64,000 bases of DNA from contig VTPC01005845.1 of NCBI GenBank assembly GCA_011009095.1, positions 101,814 through 165,813 on the forward strand. The letters are read 5' to 3'. This stretch comes from Ignelater luminosus (Eukaryota; Arthropoda; Insecta; Coleoptera; Elateridae). Made by a program: the position numbers and the translations under genes. The notes beneath the pieces are model-generated. The model made no database searches. It saw only the letters and a program-made list of their open reading frames with translations, and was not told the origin of the DNA. Shown piece by piece: positions 11,196-20,660 of this stretch; within the stretch, counting starts at the first letter, position 1, and every line of letters begins with the position of its first letter.

Positions 11196-11583
11196 TATGT
11201 ATATTATTAAATGGCCCTACAGAGGCTAACTATGCAACTTTATCCTCTAGAACTAATTTTAATTTAACAATGGTCCTGCGTTTACCCAAAAGGTTTCAAC
11301 TGTTTTGACCTTGCTAATACTATTTTGTCTTACAGCTCACTTTTACTTATTCAGCGTAGATTTACCTACTAAAAAGTATTTCTGTTAACGACGCAAAGGA
11401 AAATATTTAAAAGAACTGCCGAAAGAAGAATTCAGTGTTATTTCCAATTTATTATTTAAATTTAAAACAATCCTGTTGATTTTATCAAGAAACAAGCATG
11501 ATAACTGTTTCTTATAGCTACTGCGACTTTTTAGAAATCAGTTAATAAACATGTCGTTTGCAAAGCTGTTCTAAAGAAAGTGT

Positions 11584-11630
11584 CACGCTTTCTAGATTCT
11601 ACTCCTATTTACACCAATTAGACTGTAATT
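11584..11630 (+). repeat. Dispersed ~40-bp motif, copy 3
   Basis: GCTTTCTAGATTCTACTCC followed by TATTTACACCAATTAGAC; same orientation as the other copies. Confidence 0.7.
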
Positions 11631-12277
11631 ATATCTAGCACGTCAGTACACTTAAAAAGTTAAAGTGGATTATACCATTCGAGTGGGGTTAGAGATTTTT
11701 TAGTAATCTCGTGGGGCTTTTGTTTATTTATTTATTCTACACTTTGGGTAGGTAATTGATTTAATGAACCGATGTTGAGATAGAGGTTAACTATCAAGTC
11801 CCTACCAGCTTTTGCTAATCGGGTTTTGGATTAAATTCTTTATAATAGAAATTTAGTAGAGCATTTTAACTTTCTTGCGCAACTTATAGTGGGATGGTTG
11901 GATTAGTTAACCGATTTGTTACGACTTTGATGAGGTTTCCTTCCGCAAAAAGAGACCTTCTAGTTTTTATGGAAATTCTTCCGTGAATTTTAAATTAGGG
12001 AGTATAGCCGGTTTTCTCGCAGTCTATGCTTCTCATGGTTCCGATCTAACGATACGAATAAACTTAGGAAGAATCGACCAGTTCTTAGCACATACCAAAT
12101 TTTCTTTTGTCTTAAATACGAGTTTTTTTAAGAAATTTTGTATGTAAATACTTGAAAACGAAACTTTGTGTGCTTAACATACAAATTTAGTTTTTGATCA
12201 TTCAAAAACAAAATTATTATTAGATCAGGGAACATTTATTAAAATTATTGCCCCTTACGCAAATTGTTTTATTGCAG

Positions 12278-12325
12278 CTATTTCACCTCTACGATCAGAT
12301 CTGTATCACGGCGGGAGTCTTCGGG
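12278..12325 (+). CDS. Candidate 48-bp microexon, plus strand
   Basis: A short GC-rich island sits exactly between an excellent acceptor (AATTGTTTTATTGCAG) and an excellent donor (GGG|GTAAGTGG). Its length is a multiple of three and it has no stop in any frame. The frames read LFHLYDQICITAGVFG, YFTSTIRSVSRRESSG or ISPLRSDLYHGGSLRG (last codon incomplete). These properties fit a cassette microexon of a long-intron gene. No protein was recognised, and the strand is opposite to the candidate exons at 13790 and 26969. It would therefore belong to another transcript, or one of the calls is wrong. Confidence 0.4.
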
Positions 12326-12977
12326 GTAAGTGGTCTATTTTTTCAATGTCCGTTCCCATAATTTTTTTAACTTTTTAAATTTTATTTATTTAGAATTTTT
12401 TCAAAATTTTTCTCTTGTGGCATTTTAGATTGCCAAAAGTGTGGTGATAGATGATAATCCATTATTTTTACTTGTTCATTTCTGTGAATTTTGAACTATA
12501 CAATAAAGTATTTGTAAATGCTTACACTTTACTTATGAATTATTATTTAAATATTTAAATTTTAATTTTGTCGTTATCAAAATTTAATTGTATGTCTTAA
12601 GTAGATAATTTATTAGCAATTTTTTTTGATTTATTTAATTCTTGTGTTGATCTTTTGTGTCTTTTTATATAAAAGACAGTAGCGCCTATTTTTGTTCATT
12701 CTAAATTCCTTATTTTTTAATATATGTATTGACCAATTTTCTGTGTTTTATTGTATGTGTAATCTCCGTATCTGCGCTCAGGGCCACCAACTGAGATTTA
12801 GCCGGCCTAGTACCATAGAGACCTTGGTTAAACTAGAGTCAATTTTATATGCAACGCAAGGTTATGTTACAAGGTATGCTGTCTGTAATTTGCTATAATA
12901 ACTGCTACGTTCAGTTTCAAACTTAATCGAGAAAATTCTAGGTTTATGGGTAATAATCCTGTTTTTACTGTCTAACC

Positions 12978-13025
12978 ATACCATTTTTTCTAAAATCCAC
13001 TATTTACACTAATTGGCCTATAATC
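12978..13025 (+). repeat. Dispersed ~40-bp motif, copy 4
   Basis: TTTTTTCTAAAATCCACTA followed by TTTACACTAATTGGCC; the most diverged copy, lacking TCC before TATT. Confidence 0.6.
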
Positions 13026-13789
13026 AATGTTTATCTTCAATTGTATATTTCTACATGTTTTCTCAAGAAACCATTTTAAGTATGAACAAGTTAATAAATA
13101 TAAGTGAGTTTGAGAACTCATTGTCTTTTAGTATTTCGTGTGTGTAAAATCATTTAATACTTCTTGTAGGTTTTGTCATCAACTGGTACGTTACTCAATA
13201 CTAGCGGTACTCCTTTTACCTCTGCGTCAGTCAGATTATTGTAATTACCTTCTTAAGAAACGTGATCCTGTATGACTAAAATTACATAGGAGAAATCTTG
13301 TACTGTACAATGTTAGCTTTAATTTAGTCTGCACAGATTAAACTGAAAATAGTTACGTTTTGTCTAGTAGACTTAACATTGTTTTAACATAAATCGAAAT
13401 TAGTTATATCTTCAACACAGAAAAAAATTATTTCCTATAGATTCTTCCCATCAATGAAAGAAAAAGTGAATAACGCGTGATGAAAGGAATCCTAATTAGT
13501 TTTTCCATTTTGATAGCAGATAATTTCCAGACAGGGATCCAAAGTTACTTTCTCTATCAGAAGTGTTAACGGCGAGCTAAGGTCTTATATACCCTGTTGC
13601 TAAAATAATAAAGTTATTGACAGTTTTGATTTATTAGCTTAAACCTAAATCAATATAGCGTGTTTCATATATCATATAGCCGATACAAATAGGGTGTTGC
13701 CATAAGCTGAACATTTTACGCCGGCAATATTTTAATACTTGTTCCTTAAGAGAGAAAAAAAAGAAGGAAAGAAAAGAGAGTTAACTCAC

Positions 13790-13840
13790 GGCTCGTTTTA
13801 TATTCCCCAACTAGGCTGCCGTGGTGATTGATGAATTTTC
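13790..13840 (-). CDS. Candidate 51-bp coding exon, minus strand
   Basis: On the minus strand the segment follows a very good acceptor (ATTTTGTTGTTTCAG) and precedes a donor (GCC|GTGAGTTAA). Only one frame is open; it reads KFINHHGSLVGEYKTS, with two bases of a split codon at the start and one at the end. The start phase matches the end phase of the candidate exon at 26969-27043, so the two would splice in frame with a Gly codon across the junction. The protein was not recognised. Clean splice sites plus phase agreement support a host exon. Chance cannot be excluded for a segment this short. Confidence 0.45.
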
Positions 13841-14996
13841 CTGAAACAACAAAATTTTATTTAAGAATATGTTTAAGCTAAACTCTATTATTTAGTTAAA
13901 AGTAAAATCGTTTGGTTAGAAAAACAATAAACAAATAAAAAGTTTTTGTAATAACAAGAAGGGGGATGTTTTGTTAAGAAAATGGAGTAGCTGTCGATGC
14001 TTTAATCATTACATCATCATCAGTTTGGAAATAGAGTTGTAGGTATGCCAGTAGTAAATTATTTTCTGATTACACGTTTTTCCACTGGAAGGCATGCACG
14101 AATATGTAAAATGTTTGTATGTAGAATGCACTTTGCATGAAAATACAAAACCAAATTGGAATGCGATAGCATTAAATATTTTAAGCGATATAATTGTGAA
14201 AGCACAGACGGAAGCTTTTTAATAATTTAAACTTATTGAGCTAACAAAATTATGGACTCGACGTAAAACTAGTGTGGATTATTTATTTATCTAACAATTA
14301 CAAAAACAAAAAGAATAGAAGAAGAAAACTGCATACTTATAGAATCAAAATTATGTTCTATTATAAAATCAATATTATAGTTTAACTCTATGAAACTTAG
14401 TTCTAAACATCTAAGTATCTTTATTAGTAGAGAGTTTCATAAAAATCTTAAATCATATGAAATAAATGAATAGAGACATGGTAATTTATTTTGAGATTAA
14501 ATTTGAAAAATAGGAAATTCATAAGAAACACACTGTGTTCTATCAACTTAATGTTAGCTTGCTCTGTCAGCGATATCTTTTGACGTCACGTAGATACCTT
14601 CAAAGTACTTGAAATATCGTTTCCATAATAGGATCTTGCCAAATCCTACGCGATTGTATGTGTTACACAGTTGAATAGACTCTACAAAACACATTGCATT
14701 TTTTTTTAAAATAACAATTTAAGCTCTGCTACACCAAGACTCGTGCTCGATTTCTAATTTTATATCTTCCTTAAACATTTTTATCTTTCATTGTCTATAT
14801 CGAAATTCTTTCAAAATTTAATTTTCATAAAGTCTTAAAATGTCTTTTCCCCATCGTTAGGTACAATTAATAGTACAACTCCAATGGTGGTTTAAGTTGA
14901 TGTGGAATTGTAAATTCATCATTTAATATGTGGACGGAAAAATTACCATGGTTCATTCGTATTGAACATGAGAAGGTTTAATCTTTTTCTGATTCT
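13841..14996. other. AT-rich stretch, nothing recognised
   Basis: No open frame of note, and no repeat or transposon motif was seen before the inverted-repeat element that starts at 15001. Confidence 0.5.
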
Positions 14997-15000
14997 TATA

Positions 15001-16841
15001 CAGGGTGAGTTTTTTCCGATGTTTAGTATGGGGATCTCGGAAACCAGCGGATATAGAGAGACGATTAAATGGGGAAAGAATTGCAGTTTTACGAGCTTAA
15101 CTTAATGAGTTTTTTGCTTTTAAAAAAAAATGCATGGCTAACTAGATATCTCGCAAAAATAGTTTTTTTGTTGTTTTGTTCTGTGTCTATAGCTCTGTTA
15201 TTATTGACTTTAGAACAAATGTATAAAGGAAGAAGTTGTAGGTAATTGCGTGCTGAATAATACAGTCTAACCTAAGTTTTTATTTAAGCTATAGTTTTTG
15301 AGTTATGACACAAGTTTTGTTTTTCCTAATGAAAACCATAGTCGGCCGTGACGTTATAAAAAAGGCCTTTTTTCAACAATTCTAACGATATACCACTTGA
15401 CATAGTTAATTTTATAAATAAACAAATTATGGCTACTATTCAAGTAGTATGCTATGGAAACAATTGATACATGTGCATCGCGTTTAATAATAAAATTTAA
15501 GTTAGTTATTAAAATTTTCTTTTAATTTCGAAATTATAAACATAATTATTTTGGTGTGAAATGTTTATTCCGATGAAGTTACAATTTTAAATAAAAATAT
15601 TTCTGAGAAACTAATAAACAGAGAATGACAAATGATAAATTAAGAAACAATAAAAGAAATTAGGATATAAATAAAGTAGTACCAAAACAAGGTAACTGAA
15701 GTAAGTAAAGTATTTGAGATAAGTGAACAAAGCAGATTTAGATAAAAATAGGTACTTCACTCATGTGTAACTAAAAACTAAAAATGCTGTTAACATAGTA
15801 TGCTATGGAAACAATTAACAGATGCAAACGACAATTACCTATTGACAGGTGCAAATCATTTAGTTTCTAATTAATGTTGATTTTGGTCTCGTAAATTATC
15901 AGTTTAAATTTTTCTAACCAAGAAAAGCGTGATATGATTCACTGTTACATTTTGTGTCATGAAAATCAAAAGATAGGGTATATCAGAAGTAGTACGACAC
16001 AGTAGATGACCTTATAGAAGCTGTACTAGAAGTTTTTGCTAATATTGATGTACGTTCCGTTAGAAAAGCAACAAATTCTGTTTTAAAAAGGTGTAACTTG
16101 TGCATTAATCATAATGTTGGACCTTTTGAACATTTTAGTCTTAAATACTTTACTTACTTTAATTGCGTTGTTTTGGTACTACTTTATATTCTAATATCCT
16201 TTATTGTTTCTTAATTTATCGTGTGTCATTCTGTTTACTGATTTCTCAGAAATTATTTTTATTTAAAATAATTATGTTTATAATTTCGAAATTAAAATAA
16301 AAATTTTAATAACTAACATACATTTTATTATTAGACGAGATGCGCGCATCTATCAATTGTTTCCATAGCGTACTACTTGAACAGTTCGAAAATGAAAAGA
16401 AAAACAGGGCCATAATTAATTTATTTATAAAAATAACTATGTCAAGTGATATATCGTTAGAATCATTGAAAAAAGGCCTTTTTTATAAAATCATGGCCGA
16501 CTATGGTTTTCATTAGAAAAAACACAAGCTTGTGTCACAACTCAAAAATTACAGCTTAACTAAAAACTTCGGTTAGATTGTATCATTAAGCACATAATTA
16601 CCTAAAACTTTTTCCTCTACACATTTTTTCTAAAGTCAATAATAACAGAGCTATGGGTACCAAACGAAATAAAAAAAAAACTGTTTTAACGAGATATCTG
16701 GTTAGCCATGCATTTTTTCAAAAAACAAAAAGCCCATTAAATTAAGCTCGTAAAACTGCAATTCTTTTCCCATTTAATCGTCTCTCTATCTCCGCTAGTT
16801 TCCGAGATCCCTATACTAAACATCGAAAAAAACTCACCCTG
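15001..16841. mobile_element. Non-autonomous DNA transposon with ~0.7-kb inverted arms
   Basis: The left arm (15001 to about 15705) is the imperfect reverse complement of the right arm (about 16137 to 16841). Termini are CAGGGTGAGTTTTTTCCGATG and its complement ending CACCCTG. TATA flanks both sides (14997-15000 and 16842-16845), consistent with a TA or TATA target duplication. The arms diverge by many single-base changes and small gaps. The central ~430 bp holds a second partial copy of an arm segment (TATGCTATGGAAACAATT at about 15800) and a remnant of transposase coding sequence. Long inverted arms around a small core make it a foldback-like deletion derivative. Assignment to the IS630/Tc1/mariner group rests on that remnant and the TA flanks. 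Confidence 0.85.
15994..16137 (+). pseudogene. C-terminal remnant of an IS630/mariner-type transposase
   Basis: Between the inverted arms one frame reads YDTVDDLIEAVLEVFANIDV, then a short linker and CNLCINHNVGPFEHF. This resembles the conserved end of insect IS630/mariner-type transposases, where a helical region is followed by a C-x-x-x-N-G-G-H-FEHLL-like tail. The catalytic core is absent. The remnant indicates that this element arose by internal deletion of an autonomous copy. The match is from memory of the family and only about 45 residues long. Confidence 0.6.
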
Positions 16842-16845
16842 TATA

Positions 16846-17690
16846 TGGATGTTACTATTTGCTTCGTTCTTACAATTTCTGGATCTATGTTCTTTTTGTT
16901 CTCTTAAACTATGTGGTCTCTGTCTCGGGATTCGTCGAATTCACACCTCACTGAGTTGCCATTTCAGTGTAGGGATGTGCGACCATACAAAGAAAAGGTT
17001 TTCATGCATTAGTCTTTTACCAAATAGATGCATCACTGAAAATTTACAGAAAAGCGAGGGGTTTGTCAGCGGCGTCCTTCGTCGCGGTTAGAAGATCGTA
17101 TCATGGTGCTCACTGGTTGTTATCTTTACTGCACCACTTCGATCATGGTGACTAGAAACAAACGCGTAACGAGGTGTTGCCACTGTAATAATACTCATCT
17201 CCCCAGAGACCGCTTCTTCGTAGGATTGACGTGCACTGGCAGGACTCTGTCTTTGTCTTTTTACTAGTAATTTTTCTACATTCAGTAACAACCCCACACA
17301 CAGTAGAAGACATTAAACCAGAAAGTAGCAATGTACACAGTAAAGCCGCATCAACAATAACAATCATTATCTGTAAAATCAAATTAACAACAACAATCAT
17401 AACCGCCTTACTGATTAAAATAATAAGTAGCATATTGTATTTATTATTGGTTGTGCATTAAAGATCCTCCACAAAATACATGTAAAGGTAACATTAAACA
17501 ACACTCTCAAGGCTTCTCGCGTTTGATACACCGACCACGCACTTACGACTGACCCTTTACATATTACATTTCTAAGATTTGAAGTTTGTTTGTTCTTTTT
17601 CTGTTTGCGGTTTAGTAATTTTTTACTTATAGGGTACCATCTTATGTTTGACAAATGCGTAACAAATTATCAACTTACATATTATGTCAG
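16846..17690. other. No recognisable gene
   Basis: Overlapping open frames of 70-90 codons occur on both strands (for example 16849-17091 plus and 17152-17433 minus), but none resembles a known family. Their overlap suggests chance. The downstream edge borders the gypsy relic. Confidence 0.4.
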
Positions 17691-17699
17691 TGAAGGCGT

Positions 17700-18651
17700 A
17701 ACTAAAGTTCACATTCGGTCATCCAGAGTCATTGTCATCCTCGGTCCGCTGAAGAAGAATTGATCGGAACATCAATTCCGTCACTCTCCGGTGCGGTGTC
17801 GTCCGATACTCCCTCTAGGCGGAATCTACCTCTTTATACGATCGACTGGTGGAACCCAACATATTAGTCACCCGGTAGCCATCGTTGGACAGGACCTGCT
17901 CTACAATCATTGGTTTCATGCACTTTGGTTTGAGCTATCTGCTGGTACCTTCTGGACAAGTACCAGGTTGCCCTTCTGATATTCAAGCACTGCCTTGCGG
18001 GGCCGATCAAACTATTCTGCACCTGTTGTTCGTCTCGAATCCGCTCTGTCACTTAGAGTCATTTGTTTGGACCTGTTCAGAGATATTTGTTTCTGCGATT
18101 AGGGCTGCAATAGTTATCGGTACCCTATCAGAAATTCACTTAGGGTCCTACACGTGACGCAACTCATGGTATTGTTTAGTGTTAATTGCACCTTGAGAAT
18201 CTCCTCAGTGGTAAGCGCAGATAAATAGCAGTGACTGTAGCGTAGTAGCGCTCAACTTGTTTATTGGCTATTGGAGTGGCAACAGCAACCATTAATATGC
18301 TGTACGTCTTCGTCGTGACACATTCTGCTAAACTTACGCAACGTAAACGCGGTGCCCCGATTTGAAATGAGTCTTTGGGACGTTCCATACGTAGAAAAAA
18401 GTTTCAGGAAGAACCGCATAACATATTTAGCCTTCTAGCGCTACATATTTAGAGAAGGTGTCCATCACGACTATTACCTTATGCTGTTTTTGCGTAGCCC
18501 TTTCAAAACTGCCGAGCTGGTCTATGTGGATGATGTGAAATTGGACACGAACTTCTACAATAGAGTGGAATTTTGCATCTAGTTGGTTGTTTTGTATATA
18601 AGAATGTGGGATGTATATCTCTTCATATAGTGTCGTATTCTGAAAAACCAA
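17700..18651 (-). pseudogene. Ty3/gypsy integrase, decayed, minus strand
   Basis: Reading down the minus strand, QFHIIHIDQLGSFERATQ (about 18530) carries the first catalytic Asp and is followed by VIVVMDTFSKYVAL. Next comes VAVATPIANKQVERYYATV (about 18270), with the catalytic Glu in the VERY motif. The middle catalytic Asp block (normally SDRG) is destroyed. The C-terminal chromodomain-free tail includes WYLSRRYQQ and an acidic end near 17750. Order and motifs are those of Ty3/gypsy elements of insects. Integrase joins the cDNA copy to the host genome. At least three frames are needed to read it, so it is inactive. Confidence 0.9.
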
Positions 18652-18879
18652 TAATGTTCAATTAAATTTTTCAGTGTTTCTTCAACTGAGAAATGACTCG
18701 TCTCTTCGTGTGCACTTCGCACTATATGTTGTAGCATTCTGCGTGGAACTACCCATTGAATGCCGGTTTTTGTGATGCAATGTACATTTTATATATTTAT
18801 ATATTTGTCTCTTATAATCATTTTGGAGTGGTTTAGACAATACCTCCCGAATATCGCGTAGTTTCTCGCGTGTTAACTA

Positions 18880-19480
18880 GACTGAAAGCATCCAATCAAG
18901 ACGGTGGTTTCATCCTGCTTTGTTAGATTTCTGCTGAGTCAATCAACATGTTTCCTTCTAGTCCCGGCACGATACTCTACATCGAAATTGTACTCTTACA
19001 GCAGACGCCACCATCGAACTATTCGAAGAATAAGGTCTTGTTTTGAAGAAGCTGTTCTGAGGGTACTGCAGTCTGTGATGACTCTAAACTTTCTGCCTAC
19101 CCGATATACACGAAATTTTTTAAGAAACTCTACTACAGCGTTTTGGATTCCAACGTAGCAAGACACTGACATAAACTTGGTCTAGTGTTTTTGTATCAAT
19201 TAGTTCCCTTCTCTGGTTAATTAATAGTTAATATAAAAAAAAGTAAAGGTAAAAGAAATCACAATATTATAGTGTTTATGTAGGAGTATGCCAGTCAATC
19301 CCAGCGCGCTCGAATCAGTATGCACCTAAGTCTAGGTTTCTGGATCATAAACGACCAAAACCGGGCAAGTGACTAGAGTGGTTTTCAAAGTGTCAAACAC
19401 CAATTGTTGTTTGGGACCCCAATTCCAATTATTGCCTTTATGAGTGAAGCGTATTTAAGCATAAGGTGCCTGAAAAATTC
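18880..19480 (-). pseudogene. Ty3/gypsy reverse transcriptase end and RNase H, minus strand
   Basis: On the minus strand THKGNNWNWGPKQQLVFDTL leads to TCPVLVVYDPE and then VHTDSSALGL, which holds the first RNase H Asp. Further down, FRVYRVGRKFRVITDCSTLR is followed by RWWRLL and the connection motif EYRAGTRRKHVD before the zinc-finger region of integrase. This is the usual order in a gypsy polyprotein and runs into the integrase relic at 18651. Stops interrupt it (two just before VHTD, and one each in RLL*EY and VD*L). RNase H removes the RNA template during reverse transcription. Confidence 0.9.
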
Positions 19481-19499
19481 CGTTAAGTCTAAAAACTAG

Positions 19500-19790
19500 C
19501 ACACCTGCCTTACCTCCGTGGATGGCGGCTTGTACCACTTTATTAGTTATCTTGCCGATTAAGTACGATACAGCGTCAGTTTCCTCAATTTTACAAGCGG
19601 TAGGTTGGTAGAATTATTCTAAGTAAGATTCGGTAGGACGCTTTTCACGGGCTAACATGCAGCGTTCTGCAACTTATACCTTACATACATCATATCTGTG
19701 CCAACAGCCTCAATTTAGACAAGGTATTGTAGACCGTAGTCTCGTCTGTTCAGCCAAAAATCGATCTTAATTCCTTAACATCTGTTTGTG
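19500..19790 (-). pseudogene. gypsy gag-like fragment, minus strand
   Basis: The minus-strand reading includes DVKELRSIFG*TDETTVYNTL, then REKRPTESYLE, FYQ and CKIEETDAVSYLIGKITNKV. This pattern (an ESY..YF motif, a short spacer, then a DAVSYLI-like helix) resembles retrotransposon gag. It joins, with no protease or reverse-transcriptase core between, to the reverse-transcriptase end at about 19480. Recognition is weaker than for the pol parts. Confidence 0.55.
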
Positions 19791-20040
19791 TTTGTTCTCG
19801 AGCATCCTTATTAACGGACAACCATCACAAGCTTACGTTGATCTGGGCAGCGGGTGCGATTTAATACGTCTACAGGAAACTTAAAGATTCCCAGAAGACA
19901 CAACTAGCACAATAGCAATTAGTGGGTATGAGAACGGCAGGATCGCGACTCTAGGCTATACGAATTTCGAACTTTGTGACAATAAGGTCAAAGAAAACAT
20001 CAAAACGCAAGTAGTTCTCAGGAGATTCCTCTCGTTCTAA
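19788..20040 (+). pseudogene. gypsy aspartic protease, plus strand
   Basis: The plus strand reads LINGQPSQAYVDLGSGCDLI, with the D-x-G-S active-site triad, a stop, then TIAISGYENGRIATLGYTNF and CDNKVKENIKTQVV. This is the pattern of an LTR-retrotransposon aspartic protease with its second-half flap and ILG-like strands. It lies on the strand opposite to the RNase H and integrase next to it. The enzyme would process gag-pol. One internal TAA is present. Confidence 0.85.
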
Positions 20041-20539
20041 GACAACCTCTAACAGAGTTAGATAATATCTTAATCATAGACTGATGATTAAGTACATAAA
20101 CGACGATAGAGTGAAAACTGCTGCCTAAAAACGCGATGGTGTTGCCCCGCAATCATGTTGCTAACGTACTAAATGTACCCGTGAGCGTTTTGTGAGCTAT
20201 CTTTTTGTGGACGCAAGCTTAGAGTTAGAAGAAGGTAGTGAGCGACTTGTTTCTAGAACGATTTAAGTAATAGTCCTGCGGAACGTTCATATCTACTAAT
20301 CTTGAACCTTTCCAATACAAATATTCACAGTAGTTACAAACTCCCTATCTTTCAAGGTTGGGCATGTGTTCAGGAAACAGCCCAAAATATCCCTGTCTTA
20401 AGATTACGTTAGAAGGCCTCTCCGGAACTGTTCGAAAATTGAATTAGGACTGGTCCTATTAGCAGTGCCGATAAACTGCTTTCAGTTAGACTCTTAAACA
20501 CGTATCACGAATGTTTTGCCCTTGACCATTGTAAGATAA

Positions 20540-20660
20540 GTAAATCTCTACTGGTATACCGATGGACAACAAGCTAGCGGACGATAAGCCATTCGCTTAT
20601 AGACCATATCTGTTGTCTTACTCAGAGAGGGAAAAGTGGATAAGTTACGTTTTATTACTA
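20540..20660 (+). pseudogene. gypsy reverse transcriptase N-terminal fragment, plus strand
   Basis: ADDKPFAYRPYLLSYSEREK matches the segment just before the reverse transcriptase fingers in gypsy elements (usually ..RPYRLS.. ERE). It follows the plus-strand protease by about 500 bp, as expected. The catalytic reverse-transcriptase blocks do not follow. Confidence 0.7.

Larger units (their letters stand above)
10813..12277. other. AT-rich stretch with two dispersed-motif copies
   Basis: Apart from the ~40-bp motif copies at 11152-11195 and 11584-11630 nothing was recognised. Confidence 0.5.

Noticed and set aside
13150-13260. Minus-strand protein-like reading (NNLTDAEVKG... KTYKKY)
   Set aside because: Protein-like but about 35 codons long, without splice support that agrees with the frame and without a recognised family.
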